Source of the DNA: Novosphingobium resinovorum
GTDB taxonomy: Bacteria > Pseudomonadota > Alphaproteobacteria > Sphingomonadales > Sphingomonadaceae
Direction of reading: 5' to 3'
Assembly (NCBI RefSeq): GCF_001742225.1
Contig: NZ_CP017075.1
Span: forward strand, 2,914,001 to 2,978,000
DNA: 64,000 nucleotides
Below the pieces are notes generated by a model, which searched no databases, was not told the DNA's origin, and worked only from the letters and a program-made list of their open reading frames with translations. Shown in pieces: positions 53,380 through 63,040 of this stretch. The first letter of the stretch is position 1. Each line of letters begins with the position of its first letter. A program made the position numbers and the translations under genes.

Positions 53380-54372
53380 ATGACGCAACCCCGTCTGGAC
53401 GTCATCGCCATCGGCAACGCCATCATCGACGTCATCGGCAACTGCTCGGACGCGCAGATCGAGGAACTCGGCCTGGTGCGCGGCGGCATGCAGCTGATCG
53501 ACGGCGATCAGGCCCGCACCCTCTACGACGCGATGGGCCCGGCCCGCGAAGTCTCGGGCGGGTCGGCCGCCAACACGCTGGCGGGCCTCGCCGCGCTGGG
53601 CGCCAAGTGCGGCTTCATCGGTCAGGTCGCCGACGACCAGCTGGGCGAGGTCTTCACCCACGACATCCGCGCCGGTGGCATCGAGTTCGAGGTTCCCGCC
53701 CGCGCCGGTGAGACGCCGACCGCGCGTTGCCTGATCTTCGTCACCGCCGATGGCCAGCGCACGATGAACACCTTCCTCGGCGCCTCGCACCTGCTGTCCG
53801 CCGACATGGTGGCCGATGAAACGATCGCCGAGGCGGCCGTGCTCTACCTCGAAGGCTACCTGTGGGATCCGGTGGAGCCGCGCGCGGCGATGCGCAAGGC
53901 GATCGCGGCGGCCCGCGCCGCCGGCCGCAAGATCGCCTTCACGCCGTCGGAATCGTTCATCATCGACATGCACCGCGGCGATTTCCTGTCGCTGATCGAC
54001 GATGGCCTGATCGACCTCCTCTTCTGCAACGAGACCGAACTGGCGACACTGACCGGCCTGTCTTCGTTCGAGGACGGCATCGCGATGCTGGCGGCCAAGG
54101 TCTCGGTGCTGGTCGTGACCAAGGGCGCCGAGGGCGCCGTGGCGCTCTCGGGCGGCGAGCGGGCACAAGTCGCCGCGCAGCCGATCGAGCGCGTGGTCGA
54201 CACCACCGGCGCCGGCGATCTGTTCGCGGCGGGCTTCCTCTACGGCCACGTGTGCGGCAAGGGGCTTGAGGAAAGCCTCAAGATGGGCGCAATCTGCGCG
54301 AGCGAGATCATCTCGCACTACGGCGCGCGTCCTGAGTGTGACCTCGCGGACTTCGTCGCTGCACGTATGTAA
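53380..54372 (+). CDS. PfkB-family carbohydrate/adenosine kinase
   Basis: 330 residues of the ribokinase fold. N-terminal VIAIGNAIIDVIGNC and GGSAANTLAGLAALG are substrate-side motifs; the catalytic motif DTTGAGDLFAAGFLYG lies near 268. Proteins of this set are usually annotated adenosine kinase, but ribokinase-type activity cannot be excluded. The phased array upstream (53110-53294) suggests dedicated control. An exonuclease-like gene follows after 13 nt. Confidence 0.88.
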   Translation: MTQPRLDVIAIGNAIIDVIGNCSDAQIEELGLVRGGMQLIDGDQARTLYDAMGPAREVSGGSAANTLAGLAALGAKCGFIGQVADDQLGEVFTHDIRAGGIEFEVPARAGETPTARCLIFVTADGQRTMNTFLGASHLLSADMVADETIAEAAVLYLEGYLWDPVEPRAAMRKAIAAARAAGRKIAFTPSESFIIDMHRGDFLSLIDDGLIDLLFCNETELATLTGLSSFEDGIAMLAAKVSVLVVTKGAEGAVALSGGERAQVAAQPIERVVDTTGAGDLFAAGFLYGHVCGKGLEESLKMGAICASEIISHYGARPECDLADFVAARM

Positions 54373-54385
54373 GGAGAGACCCGGT

Positions 54386-54907
54386 TTGAGCTGTCCCGCG
54401 CTGATCGACTTCGAAGCGAGCTGCCTGCCCGAATATGGGCAGTCCTATCCCATCGAAGTCGCGGTGGCGCGGATCGACGGTTCGAACCGGGCCTGGCTCA
54501 TCCGACCCGCCGAGGCCTGGCGCTACTGGGACTGGTCGGACGAGGCCGAGGCGCTGCACGGCATCAGCCGGCAGATGCTCGACGACGAGGGCCTGCCACC
54601 CGCGCAGGTTCTGGCGGAAATGGCCGAGTTCGTGGCCGGGTGCCCGGTCTATGCCGATGCCGATCTCGACGAATTCTGGCTCGAAGTGCTGTGTCAGGCG
54701 GTGGGCGCGAAGTTGCCGTTTCCGGTGCACTACCTCGGCGAATTCCTCAAGGACGGCGGCTATTCGCGTCCGCAGGTGGTCGCCGCGCTGGAAGAGGCGA
54801 AGCGCCTGCTCCCCAAGGAACATCTGGCGCGCGAGGACGCCAAGCGGCTGGCGATGGTGGTCAAGCTGCTGGTGGACGGTGAGGTGGAACCGTCGTCCCG
54901 GACTTGA
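54386..54907 (+). CDS. DEDD-type 3'-5' exonuclease-like protein
   Basis: 173 residues from a TTG with AAGGAGAG 7 nt upstream, the best ribosome site in the frame. IDFEASCLPEYGQSYPIEVAVA carries the DxE exonuclease-I-like motif; a second Asp pair lies in VYADADLDEFW, and a last Asp may be in AREDAKRLA. It looks like a small RNase T/DnaQ-like protein. Its last five codons and the stop lie in repeat B4. Confidence 0.68.
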   Translation: MSCPALIDFEASCLPEYGQSYPIEVAVARIDGSNRAWLIRPAEAWRYWDWSDEAEALHGISRQMLDDEGLPPAQVLAEMAEFVAGCPVYADADLDEFWLEVLCQAVGAKLPFPVHYLGEFLKDGGYSRPQVVAALEEAKRLLPKEHLAREDAKRLAMVVKLLVDGEVEPSSRT

Positions 54908-55010
54908 TCCGGGACAGGTGGCTGTCTTTAGGCTAGCGCCATCGCCAGGGCGCCCCGTCGATGGCAAGGCTGTTCACGGCCAGCGGTCCCGGATCAAGTC
55001 CGGGACGACG
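54891..55010. repeat. Dispersed repeat, family B copy 4
   Basis: CGTCGTCCCGGACTTGATCC at the left and GGATCAAGTCCGGGACGACG at the right form a complete inverted pair. The left arm encodes the end of the exonuclease-like protein and provides its TGA stop; the element ends 3 nt before the stop of the facing gene. Confidence 0.9.
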
Positions 55011-55012
55011 TT

Positions 55013-55498
55013 TTATTGCCCGCCCCGCTGCGCGCTCTGCAATTGCGCGGCGCACTGCGCCTTCCTCTGATCCCGCGCCGCTGACAGCGACTGCGCCGCC
55101 TGCGAAGGCAGCGCGCAGTCCTGCGCCGGGCGGATCGGATGCTTGGCAAGGCAGCCGCTGCGGGTGCTGAACAGGTTGTCGGCGCAGTCGTCGAAGGCGG
55201 CCTGGTCGGCGTCGTGCATCGCCTGGCAGGCCTGCGTCCAGCGCTGGCGATAAGCGCTTTCGGCCAGATCCGTGCATTGGCTGTAGGCCGCCTGGGCCTC
55301 TTGTTCCCGCCGCGCGCGTTCGGCCAGTGCGCGCGATTGCTCGGCGGCCTTCGACTGCTTCTCCGCCATCGCCAGCGTCTGCTGGTGGATGTCCTGCGCG
55401 GGCAGGTAGATGCCGTAGTAGTAGCCCACGCCCGCCCCGCCCATCAGGGCGCCGAGCGCGAGGCACAGCTTCAGGATCGGGTCGGCGTGCTTAAGCAT
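55013..55498 (-). CDS. Membrane-anchored Cys-rich protein, function unknown
   Basis: 161 residues from the ATG at 55498, which overlaps the purD stop by 8 nt. One N-terminal helix ([24 protein letters not shown]) anchors a charged coiled-coil segment (~40-75, [24 protein letters not shown]), then a region with six Cys ([39 protein letters not shown]). It is probably periplasmic with disulfides. No family is recognised; coupling to purD is likely incidental. Confidence 0.72.
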   Translation of the reverse strand: MLKHADPILKLCLALGALMGGAGVGYYYGIYLPAQDIHQQTLAMAEKQSKAAEQSRALAERARREQEAQAAYSQCTDLAESAYRQRWTQACQAMHDADQAAFDDCADNLFSTRSGCLAKHPIRPAQDCALPSQAAQSLSAARDQRKAQCAAQLQSAQRGGQ

Positions 55499-56774
55499 GG
55501 CTCTTTTCGCGCGCCACTTCGCGCCAGCCGATGTCGCGGCGGGTGAAGCCGGTGGGGAAGTCGATGACATCGACGGCAGCATACGCCTTGGCCTGCGCCT
55601 CGGTCACGCTGCCCGCACGGGCGGTGACTGCCAGCACGCGCCCGCCGCTGGCGACCAGTTCGCCGTCCTTCAGCGCGGTGCCCGCGTGGAAGACTTTGGC
55701 GCCCTCCGCCTCGGCTTCGGCCACGTTGCGGATCGCGCCGCCCTTGGCCGGGGTGCCGGGATAGCCGTCGGCGGCCATCACCACCGTCAGCGCGACGTCG
55801 TCCGAGAAGCGCGGCGGCTCGATCGCGGCAAGGCGGTTCTCGGCGCAGGCGTGGAGCAGTTCGACGAGGTCCGATTCGAGCCGCATCATGATGACCTGGC
55901 ATTCCGGGTCGCCGAAGCGGCAGTTGTACTCGATCAGCTGCGGGCCCTTGGCGGTCAGCATCAGGCCGAGGAACAGCACGCCGGAATAGGGCATGCCCTC
56001 GTTGGCGAGGGTGCGCACGGTCGGCGCGATGATCTTCGTCATCGCCTCGGCCTGCAGTTCGGGGGTGAGCACCTTGGCCGGGCTGTAGGCGCCCATGCCG
56101 CCGGTGTTGGGGCCGGTATCGCCGTCGCCGACGCGCTTGTGGTCCTGCGCCGAGGCGAAGGGGACGATGGTGGAGCCGTCGGTCAGCGCGAAGAAGCTGG
56201 CCTCCTCGCCTTCGAGGAATTCCTCGATCACCGCTTCCGCGCCCGCTTCACCGAAGCGCCCGGCGAAGATGTCGCGCACGGCGGCTTCTGCCTCGTCCAT
56301 GGTCATCGCCACGGTGACGCCCTTGCCCGCTGCAAGGCCATCGGCCTTGATGACGACCGGGGCGCCGAACTTCGCCAGTGCGGCCATGGCGCTGGCTTCG
56401 GAAGAAACGCGCTCGTAGCCGCCGGTCGGGATGTTCGCGCGGGCGCACAAGTCCTTGGTGAAGCCCTTGGAGCCTTCGAGCTGCGCCGCTGCCTTGCCGG
56501 GGCCGAACACCGCGAAGCCCTCACCCCGCAGCGAGTCGGCAAGGCCGTCCACCAGCGGCGCCTCGGGGCCAATGACGACGAGGCCGATCACGTTCGCCTC
56601 GCAGAAGGCCAGCACGGCGGCGTGGTCGGTCGCGTCGAGGTCGATGCACGTCGCGAGGCTAGAAATGCCGGGGTTGCCGGGGGCGGCCCACAGGGTATCG
56701 CAGCGCGGGGATTGCGCCAGCTTCCAGGCCAGCGCATGTTCGCGGCCGCCCGAGCCCAGTAGCAGGATGTTCAT
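55491..56774 (-). CDS. purD: Phosphoribosylamine-glycine ligase
   Basis: 427 residues of the ATP-grasp fold; joins glycine to phosphoribosylamine in purine synthesis. Motifs: [48 protein letters not shown] and [12 protein letters not shown]. Start lies 5 bp from the divergent xseA start, so each promoter is inside the other gene. Confidence 0.96.
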   Translation of the reverse strand: MNILLLGSGGREHALAWKLAQSPRCDTLWAAPGNPGISSLATCIDLDATDHAAVLAFCEANVIGLVVIGPEAPLVDGLADSLRGEGFAVFGPGKAAAQLEGSKGFTKDLCARANIPTGGYERVSSEASAMAALAKFGAPVVIKADGLAAGKGVTVAMTMDEAEAAVRDIFAGRFGEAGAEAVIEEFLEGEEASFFALTDGSTIVPFASAQDHKRVGDGDTGPNTGGMGAYSPAKVLTPELQAEAMTKIIAPTVRTLANEGMPYSGVLFLGLMLTAKGPQLIEYNCRFGDPECQVIMMRLESDLVELLHACAENRLAAIEPPRFSDDVALTVVMAADGYPGTPAKGGAIRNVAEAEAEGAKVFHAGTALKDGELVASGGRVLAVTARAGSVTEAQAKAYAAVDVIDFPTGFTRRDIGWREVAREKSHA

Positions 56775-56779
56775 TTCCC

Positions 56780-58270
56780 GTGCCTTCCGATCAATTCTAC
56801 GACGATGATTACAATGACGGTCGTTCGGGGGGGCTGGTAGCGAAGGAGTCGGCCGGGGACAACGCCGCGCCGCTCTCGATCAGCGAGATTTCGAATCTCC
56901 TCAAGCGCACGGTGGAGGACCGCTTCGGCTTCGTGCGCCTGCGCGGCGAACTGTCGGGCGTGAAGCGCGCGGCCTCCGGGCACTTCTACTGCGCGCTCAA
57001 GGACGACAAGGCGGTGATCGACGGGGTGATGTGGAAAGGCGGCGCCCAGCGCCTTGCCTTCCGCCCCGAGGACGGCGTCGAGGTCATCGCCACCGGCAAG
57101 CTGACGACCTATCCGGGTCGCTCGAAGTACCAGATCGTGATAGAGACGATGGAGATCGCGGGCGAAGGCGCGCTGCTGGCGCTGCTCGAAAAACTGCGCG
57201 CCCGCCTCGCCGCCGAGGGCCTGTTCGCGCCCGAGCGCAAGCGCGGGCTGCCCTACCTGCCGCAAGTGATCGGCGTGGTGACCTCGCCCACCGGCGCGGT
57301 GATCCGCGACATCCTCCACCGCCTTGCCGACCGCTTCCCCAGCCGGGTGCTGGTCTGGCCGGTGCTGGTGCAGGGCGAGGGCGCGGCGGCGCAAGTGGCG
57401 AACGCGGTGCGCGGCTTCTCGGCCATCCAGCCCGGCGGTCCGGTTCCCCGCCCCGACCTCGTGATCGTCGCGCGCGGCGGTGGTTCGATCGAGGACTTGT
57501 GGAGCTTCAACGAGGAGATCGTCGTGCGCGCCGTCGCCGATTCGACGATCCCCGTGATCTCGGCGGTCGGGCACGAGACCGACACCACCTTGTGCGACCA
57601 TGCTGCCGACCGCCGCGCACCGACGCCCACCGCTGCAGCGGAAATGGCAGTGCCGGTGCGTGCCGAACTGGTGAACCAGATCGACGAGATGGGCTTGCGG
57701 ATGCGCCGCTGCGCGCTGCGTCCGGTTACGCTGGGGCGCGAACGGTTGGACGCGCGCGTCCAGCGCCTGCCCAAGCCCGAGGCGATCCTCGCCGCCAAGG
57801 CGCAGAAACTGGACGAACTCTCCGAGCGTCTGCGCCGGGGCCTGCAGGACCGCGCCACCGCCAAGGGGCGTTCGCTACAGCAGGTCGCGGGCCGTCTCTC
57901 GCTGCCGCTGCTGCGCCACCGCGTGCAGGTCTGCGACGAGCGGCTGGCGCGCATCGGCCTGACCCCGCGCCTGCTCGAACGGCGCTGGATGCTGGCGCGC
58001 GATGCGCTGGCGCCGGTCAACCGGGTGCTGCCACAGCTTGACCCGCGCCTGCCGCTGCAGCGCGGTTACGCGCTGGTGAAGTCCTCTTCGGGCGCCGCGC
58101 TGACCACACGCGAAGCGGCGCTGCGCGAGGGCAGTCTGGTGATAGAATTCCGTGACGGCGAACTGCCGGTCACCACGGGAGAGGGCACCGAGGCCGCCAC
58201 GCCGCGGCCAGCACCGGCCAAGCCCGCGCGACAGTCTTCAAGCCCTCCACGACAGGGCGATTTGTTCTGA
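56780..58270 (+). CDS. xseA: Exodeoxyribonuclease VII large subunit
   Basis: 496 residues from a GTG. The OB-fold N-domain ([27 protein letters not shown]) is followed by the catalytic domain with [40 protein letters not shown] and [17 protein letters not shown], then a coiled coil and a tail with QRGYALVKS. The enzyme degrades single-stranded DNA with XseB, whose gene is not in the window. Divergent from purD with 5 bp between. Confidence 0.95.
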   Translation: MPSDQFYDDDYNDGRSGGLVAKESAGDNAAPLSISEISNLLKRTVEDRFGFVRLRGELSGVKRAASGHFYCALKDDKAVIDGVMWKGGAQRLAFRPEDGVEVIATGKLTTYPGRSKYQIVIETMEIAGEGALLALLEKLRARLAAEGLFAPERKRGLPYLPQVIGVVTSPTGAVIRDILHRLADRFPSRVLVWPVLVQGEGAAAQVANAVRGFSAIQPGGPVPRPDLVIVARGGGSIEDLWSFNEEIVVRAVADSTIPVISAVGHETDTTLCDHAADRRAPTPTAAAEMAVPVRAELVNQIDEMGLRMRRCALRPVTLGRERLDARVQRLPKPEAILAAKAQKLDELSERLRRGLQDRATAKGRSLQQVAGRLSLPLLRHRVQVCDERLARIGLTPRLLERRWMLARDALAPVNRVLPQLDPRLPLQRGYALVKSSSGAALTTREAALREGSLVIEFRDGELPVTTGEGTEAATPRPAPAKPARQSSSPPRQGDLF

Positions 58271-58291
58271 GGCGGCGGCTCTGCTAGGATC

Positions 58292-58501
58292 ATGGCCATG
58301 TTGATGTCCTCCGCAGACCGCCCCGCCAAGCTCGCTTACGGCCCGAACGGCTTTCGCGTGCTCAGCCCGGGCCACTACGTCACGTGCGCCGTAACCGGCG
58401 AGCAGATTTCGCTCGAAACCCTCCGTTACTGGAGCGTCGAGCGCCAGGAAGCCTACGCGACCGCCGAGATCGCGACGAAACGTCTCCTCGGACAGGTCTG
58501 A
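58292..58501 (+). CDS. DUF2093 small protein
   Basis: 69 residues. The DUF2093 pattern is clear: AKLAYGPNGFRVLSPGHYVTCAVTGEQISLETLRYWSVERQEAYA. One conserved Cys lies in the middle. Function unknown, restricted largely to alphaproteobacteria. It lies 21 nt after xseA and 10 nt before the M23 gene, so probably one operon. Confidence 0.86.
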   Translation: MAMLMSSADRPAKLAYGPNGFRVLSPGHYVTCAVTGEQISLETLRYWSVERQEAYATAEIATKRLLGQV

Positions 58502-58511
58502 GCCCGCCACC

Positions 58512-59399
58512 ATGACGCGCCGCGTGAAGGGGCTCGTATCGCTGGCGGTGATCGCGGCCGCTGCGGCCGTGTCGCTGCCGCTTGTGGCCCTGCGCGCCGC
58601 GCAACGCGTCGCCCCGGTGGCCCCGGCCGCACCGCCGCGACCCGTGACGCTCCCTTTCGTTGGCGAGTTAACGCAAGGCGGCTGGCTGCGCGGGACTTTG
58701 CCCGGTGGAGTGCGCTCGCTCTCGCTGGATGGCAATCCAGTGAAGGTGGCGCCTGATGGCGGATGGTTCGTCGCCTTCGACCGCGATGCCGGGGCGCAGG
58801 CGGTGCTGCGCATATCCTATTCCAACGGCACGCTCGGTGAGCAGCGTCTCTCCGTCGCGCCGCGCGCGTGGCAGATCGAGAACGTCAATATCCCCCGCAA
58901 GCCCGGCGGCCCGTCCGAGGCGTTCATGGCGCTGCGTCGCCCCGAACTTGCGCGCATCGAGGCGGCGCGTGCCCTCGTCAATGACGCGCAGGGCTGGCGG
59001 CAGCGCTTCGTCTGGCCGATCAAGGCGCGCATTTCCGGCCGTTTCGGCTCGCAGCGCATCTATCGAGGTGAGCCGGGAGCGTACCATTCCGGGCTGGACC
59101 TCGCACCCGGCGGCAGCGGCGCTACCTTCGTCGCTCCGGCCGATGGCGTGGTCATCCTCGCGGCGGACAAGCCCTTCACGCTGGAAGGCAACCTGCTGAT
59201 GCTGGACCACGGCATGGGCCTCAACAGCGCATTCCTGCATTGCTCGCAAATCCTTGTGAAAGAAGGCGAGCACGTGCGGCAGGGCCAGGTCATCGGCCGG
59301 ATCGGCATGACCGGACGGGCCACCGGGCCGCACCTGCACTGGTCGATCAAGTGGAATGACGCGCGGCTCGATCCGCTGCTTTTCCTTCCCGCCAACTGA
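58512..59399 (+). CDS. M23-family peptidoglycan endopeptidase
   Basis: 295 residues. A signal peptide or anchor lies at ~5-30 (LVSLAVIAAAAAVSLPLVAL). Residues 45-150 form a beta-rich N-domain (FVGELTQGGWLRGTLPGG). The M23 domain from about 175 has intact ligands: YHSGLDLAPGG, and TGPHLHWSIKWND at the end. Of the four LytM proteins in the window this is the shortest. It may cut cross-links or process septal wall. Confidence 0.9.
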   Translation: MTRRVKGLVSLAVIAAAAAVSLPLVALRAAQRVAPVAPAAPPRPVTLPFVGELTQGGWLRGTLPGGVRSLSLDGNPVKVAPDGGWFVAFDRDAGAQAVLRISYSNGTLGEQRLSVAPRAWQIENVNIPRKPGGPSEAFMALRRPELARIEAARALVNDAQGWRQRFVWPIKARISGRFGSQRIYRGEPGAYHSGLDLAPGGSGATFVAPADGVVILAADKPFTLEGNLLMLDHGMGLNSAFLHCSQILVKEGEHVRQGQVIGRIGMTGRATGPHLHWSIKWNDARLDPLLFLPAN

Positions 59400-59450
59400 C
59401 TTTGCGCCAAGCGGGGTTGCCAATCGGGCAAGGCTCCCTATTCAGCGCTT

Positions 59451-60461
59451 GTGCGCCGCAGCATTGCTCTTCTCCTCGTCGTTTCACCGCTGCTCTGGAT
59501 CACGTGGGGGCGGTCGCCTCGCCACGAGTCGCCCAAGGATCTGCCGGTCATCGATGCCGTCGTGCCGGAAGACCTGCCCGATCGACGAAAGCTGGCCGAG
59601 TATCTTGGACCGTTCAAGTTGGAGGGGGCGTGGCAGATCAAGTCGAGGCACACGATGGTGTTCGGCTATTCTGCGCTGGTCCCGGAGCCCGACGGCAGAC
59701 TGACGGCGTTCAATGATTCGGGCGATATCCTGCGCTTTGCGCCTCCCGGCGTTCCCGGCCTGCCACCACGGCCCAATTGGATCCGTTTTGAACGCAAGGC
59801 GGCGACCAAGGCCGCTCGCGACGTCGAGTCGGCGACGCGCGATCCCGCTTCGGGCGGTTACTGGCTGGGTCTTGAGGGCCGGAACTCGATTGTGAAGGTA
59901 GACGGCAAGTTCAGGGCGACCGGGGAAGTCACGCCCCCGGCCATGAGCGGCTGGGGCGTCAATACCGGCCCCGAAGCGCTGGCGCGCCTGAAGGACGGCC
60001 GCTTCGTGACGATACGCGAGGTTACACCTTCCTGGCGCGAATCGCGTCTTCACGACGCGCTGATATTCTCGGGCGACCCCATCAGCCATCCGCACCCCCA
60101 GCGGTTCCGCTTCGACGGCCCGGACAATTTTTCGGTCGTGGACATGGCGGTATTGCCTGACGGGCGCGCGTTGATCCTGATGCGGCGTCTGCTTTGGCCG
60201 ATGCCCATGCGATTTGTCGGGCGGATCGTCATTGCCGATACCGCGCGGATCAGGCCGGGCAACGTCTGGCACTCGGCGCCATTGGCCTCGCTCGCCTCTG
60301 TCCTGCCGGTCGATAATTTCGAGGCGATTGCGGCGGTGCCGCGGGCGGATGGACGAATCACCGTATGGCTGATGTCGGACGACAACGCGATGCGGGTGCT
60401 CCAGCGTACCCTGCTGTGGAAGCTCTCGGTCGATCCGAAGCAGTTGCCCTGGCCTAAATAG
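59451..60461 (+). CDS. Esterase-like/phytase-like propeller protein
   Basis: 336 residues from a GTG. A signal peptide lies at the N-terminus (RRSIALLLVVSPLLWITWG). The remainder is a beta-propeller-like region with FGYSALVPEPDGRLTAFNDSGDILRF, RDVESATRDPASGGYWLGLEGRN and NFEAIAAV; this matches the esterase-like activity of phytase domain. No strong catalytic assignment is possible. A terminator follows. Substrate unknown; periplasmic location inferred. Confidence 0.78.
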   Translation: MRRSIALLLVVSPLLWITWGRSPRHESPKDLPVIDAVVPEDLPDRRKLAEYLGPFKLEGAWQIKSRHTMVFGYSALVPEPDGRLTAFNDSGDILRFAPPGVPGLPPRPNWIRFERKAATKAARDVESATRDPASGGYWLGLEGRNSIVKVDGKFRATGEVTPPAMSGWGVNTGPEALARLKDGRFVTIREVTPSWRESRLHDALIFSGDPISHPHPQRFRFDGPDNFSVVDMAVLPDGRALILMRRLLWPMPMRFVGRIVIADTARIRPGNVWHSAPLASLASVLPVDNFEAIAAVPRADGRITVWLMSDDNAMRVLQRTLLWKLSVDPKQLPWPK

Positions 60462-60479
60462 GGGGCGAGTTCATACGCG

Positions 60480-60516
60480 AAAAAGCGCGCGAAGCAGAGC
60501 TTCGCACGCTTTTTTC
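60480..60516 (+). terminator. Terminator between convergent phytase-like gene and rpmB
   Basis: AAAAAGCG at 60480 and CGCTTTTTT at 60508 frame an inner GCGAAGC/GCTTCGC stem with AGA loop, followed by T and C. It suits the plus-strand gene and, by its A-tract, rpmB from the right. Confidence 0.8.
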
Positions 60517-60562
60517 AAAACCCGTATTCCCGATGCGCTCCCCCGTCAGGAGGAGCAGGCAA

Positions 60563-60847
60563 TCAGGCGGCCTGGGTCTTCTTGAGGTCGCGCTTCACCT
60601 TGGCGGCGCGCGGCGACAGCTTGGCGTCCGAGGTCTTCAGCAGCCAGTTGTCGAGGCCGCCGTTGTGCTCGACCGAACGCAGGCCGTGCGTCGAGACGCG
60701 GAACTTGAAGCTGCGGTCCAGACCTTCCGACATCAGGGTGACGTTCTGGAGGTTGGGCAGGAAGACGCGCTTGGTCTTGTTGTTCGCGTGGCTGACGTTG
60801 CAGCCAACCTGGCGGCCCTTGCCAGTCAGTTCGCAGATGCGGGACAT
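60563..60847 (-). CDS. rpmB: 50S ribosomal protein L28
   Basis: 94 residues; the alphaproteobacterial long form. [37 protein letters not shown] is diagnostic, ending in a basic helix ([13 protein letters not shown]). It is a component of the large subunit and is a single gene here. The 110 bp upstream separate it from divergent tadA. Confidence 0.97.
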   Translation of the reverse strand: MSRICELTGKGRQVGCNVSHANNKTKRVFLPNLQNVTLMSEGLDRSFKFRVSTHGLRSVEHNGGLDNWLLKTSDAKLSPRAAKVKRDLKKTQAA

Positions 60848-60960
60848 AGTCTTTCTCGCTCGAAAATTGCTTGCCGTTAAGTACGGGAAGGCGCGCCCTT
60901 ACCGATTCCCCCACCCAAGGTCAAGTTGCACACAGGTTTTTGAAGGGCTAGCGCGGACGA

Positions 60961-61416
60961 ATGACTCGCTGGCCTCTTCCCGAACCCATGGCGCTTGCCC
61001 TGCAGGAGGCGCAGGCCGCCGCCGATTCCGGCGAAGTGCCCATCGGCGCGGTGATCGTCAAGGATGGCCGTGTAATCGCCACCGGCCGCAACGCCCCGCG
61101 CGAACGCCACGACCCTACCAGCCACGCCGAGATCGAGGCGATTCGCGCGGCTGCCCGGCTTCTCGGTAACGAACGGCTGGAGGGTTGCGAGCTGTGGGTG
61201 ACGCTGGAGCCTTGCGCGATGTGCGCAGGCGCCATTGCCCATGCGCGAATCGGGCGGGTCTATTACGCGGCCTCCGATCCCAAGGGCGGCGCGGTGGAGC
61301 ATGGCGCGCGGGTCTTCGAACATCCGCAGTGCCTGCACCGGCCCGAGGTCTATGCGGGGATCGGCGAGGCGCAGGCGGCGCAAATGCTGCGCGGGTTCTT
61401 CCAGGCCAAACGATAA
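60961..61416 (+). CDS. tadA: tRNA-specific adenosine deaminase family protein
   Basis: 151 residues of the cytidine/deoxycytidylate deaminase fold. Zinc site: HAEIEAIRAA (His and catalytic Glu) and EPCAMCAGAI (two Cys). N-terminal MALALQEAQAAADSGEVPIGAVIV is typical of TadA, which converts A34 to inosine in tRNA-Arg(ACG). Its stop is followed at once by the collapsed repeat B5. Confidence 0.92.
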   Translation: MTRWPLPEPMALALQEAQAAADSGEVPIGAVIVKDGRVIATGRNAPRERHDPTSHAEIEAIRAAARLLGNERLEGCELWVTLEPCAMCAGAIAHARIGRVYYAASDPKGGAVEHGARVFEHPQCLHRPEVYAGIGEAQAAQMLRGFFQAKR

Positions 61417-61433
61417 CGTCGTCCGGGACGACG
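61417..61433. repeat. Collapsed family B repeat (ends only)
   Basis: CGTCGTCCGGGACGACG joins the first and last bases of the family B element with nearly all internal sequence gone. It directly follows the tadA stop codon and precedes the stop of the facing RNase T2 gene by 2 nt. Confidence 0.7.
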
Positions 61434-61434
61434 A

Positions 61435-62136
61435 TTATAACCCGCGCCAGATCTTCAGCGGTGTCGAATCGCTCGGGCCAAACTGGCGCGCCTCGCACCG
61501 CGCAGGGCGGAAGTCCTTGCCGTAGCAAAGCTGAACCTCGCGCAGCCATCCGGTGCGACTGATCTGGATGCCCACGGCCTCGCGCGGCCAGCCCCGATTC
61601 GCCGCGACGAATTCCTCGCGCAGATCGCCCACCGTGAGGTCGCGCTTGCGGGAAAGGCGATCGGCGTCGGGCCAGTGGATCGAGCGCCACAGGATCGCAC
61701 TGACGCGGAAATACTTCTGCGGGCTGGCGACCATGCAACTGCCGTGCTTGGCCCACTCATGCGCGAGCAGGCCGGGCGAGGGCGTCATGCACAGGTTCTC
61801 GCGCAGGACCTGCGGCGAGGGCACGGTCTGCGCGCCGCACCACTGCGGCGAGGGGCCACGCGCCGCTTCGGGCCACAGGCCATGCAGGATGAAGCCGAAG
61901 CGGCCACTGGCGCGGTTGCACTGCATCGAGCGGGTATCGCCGCTGGTCTTGCAGTAGTCGGGGGACCAACTGGCGGACAGCGTGTAGCCCGCGATCGCCG
62001 TGCGCCGTACCGGGCCGTCGGGTGTCAGCGGCCTTACCGGCGCGATCTGGCGCGGTACGGAGCATTGGTAGGCCTGTGCCAGCGCCGGAGCCGGAAGCAC
62101 GGCCAAAGCCGCTGTGATAGTGGCGGCCAGCCTCAC
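61435..62136 (-). CDS. RNase T2-family secreted ribonuclease
   Basis: 233 residues from a GTG overlapping the nadC stop (GTGA). Signal peptide RLAATITAALAVLPAPALA. Both catalytic blocks are visible: FILHGLWPEA (CAS I) and HEWAKHGSC (CAS II), with several Cys for disulfides. Family enzymes cut single-stranded RNA through a 2',3'-cyclic phosphate. It should act in the periplasm or outside. Coupled translation with nadC has no clear functional reason. Confidence 0.9.
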   Translation of the reverse strand: MRLAATITAALAVLPAPALAQAYQCSVPRQIAPVRPLTPDGPVRRTAIAGYTLSASWSPDYCKTSGDTRSMQCNRASGRFGFILHGLWPEAARGPSPQWCGAQTVPSPQVLRENLCMTPSPGLLAHEWAKHGSCMVASPQKYFRVSAILWRSIHWPDADRLSRKRDLTVGDLREEFVAANRGWPREAVGIQISRTGWLREVQLCYGKDFRPARCEARQFGPSDSTPLKIWRGL

Positions 62137-62993
62137 AGCGGCGTGAAGTCCAGCCCGATATCGGCGGCCGGGGCGCTCTGCGTCAGGCGCCCCACCGAGA
62201 CGTACGTGACGCCGCTGGCGGCGATGGCGCCGATGGTCCCCAGGTTGACGCCGCCCGAAGCCTCGGTCGGCACCCGGCCCGCTACCACCGCGACGGCCTC
62301 GCGCAGCACGTCCGGTTTCATGTTGTCGAGCAGCAGGTGATGGGCGCCCGCCGCGATGGCCGGTTCGATCTGGTCGAGGTGATCGACCTCGCAGATGATC
62401 TGCGCCACGCCCGCCGCCTTCGCCCGGGCCACCGCCGGGCCGACACCGCCGGCGACAAGGACGTGATTGTCCTTGATCATCGCCGCGTCCCACAGGCCCA
62501 TGCGGTGGTTCTGCGCGCCGCCCATGCGGGTTGCGTACTTCTCCAAATGGCGCAGGCCGGGGATCGTCTTGCGGGTGTCGAGCAGGGTCGCGTGCCCGGC
62601 CATGGCGTCCACGTACTCGCGGGTCATCGTGGCGATGCCCGACAGGTGCTGCACGGTGTTGAGGGCGCTGCGCTCCCCCGTCAGCATGGCGCGGGCATTG
62701 CCGGTCAGGCGCATCAGCTGCGTTCCGGGAGCGACCTGCGCGCCTTCCTCGATGAGTATCTCGATCTCCATCGCCGGGTCGAGCTGGCGGAAGAACGCCG
62801 CCGCGATCGGCAGGCCCGCGACGGTGATCGGATCGCGCGAATCCATAACGCCGGAGAACCTCGCGTCGGCGTCGATCACGCTTTCCGAAGTGACGTCACG
62901 GCCGCCGCCGGGAAGACCTTCGCCAAGGTCTTCGGCCAAAGTGGCGGTGACGAATGCGGTGAGGTCGAAAGCCGGAAGCGAGAACTGGGTCAT
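62133..62993 (-). CDS. nadC: Nicotinate-nucleotide pyrophosphorylase (carboxylating)
   Basis: 286 residues; converts quinolinate and PRPP to NaMN in NAD synthesis. Segments LSGIATMTREYVDAM, LDTRKTIPGLRHLEKYA and GGAQNHRMGLWDAAMIKDNH carry the substrate-binding Arg, Lys and His. It ends with VSVGRLTQSAPAADIGLDF. With nadD (38 kb) this window has two NAD steps. Confidence 0.95.
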   Translation of the reverse strand: MTQFSLPAFDLTAFVTATLAEDLGEGLPGGGRDVTSESVIDADARFSGVMDSRDPITVAGLPIAAAFFRQLDPAMEIEILIEEGAQVAPGTQLMRLTGNARAMLTGERSALNTVQHLSGIATMTREYVDAMAGHATLLDTRKTIPGLRHLEKYATRMGGAQNHRMGLWDAAMIKDNHVLVAGGVGPAVARAKAAGVAQIICEVDHLDQIEPAIAAGAHHLLLDNMKPDVLREAVAVVAGRVPTEASGGVNLGTIGAIAASGVTYVSVGRLTQSAPAADIGLDFTPL

Positions 62994-63040
62994 GGCCGGG
63001 TTATTTGCGCTTTATCTGCGGGTTGTCGAGTGAAGAAAGG

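Noticed and set aside
53116..54318. Long minus-strand frame opposite the PfkB kinase, with VSPC repeats at its end
   Set aside because: The kinase on the plus strand has clear family motifs; the opposite frame is a shadow of high-GC codon use, and its repeats come from the 21-bp array.
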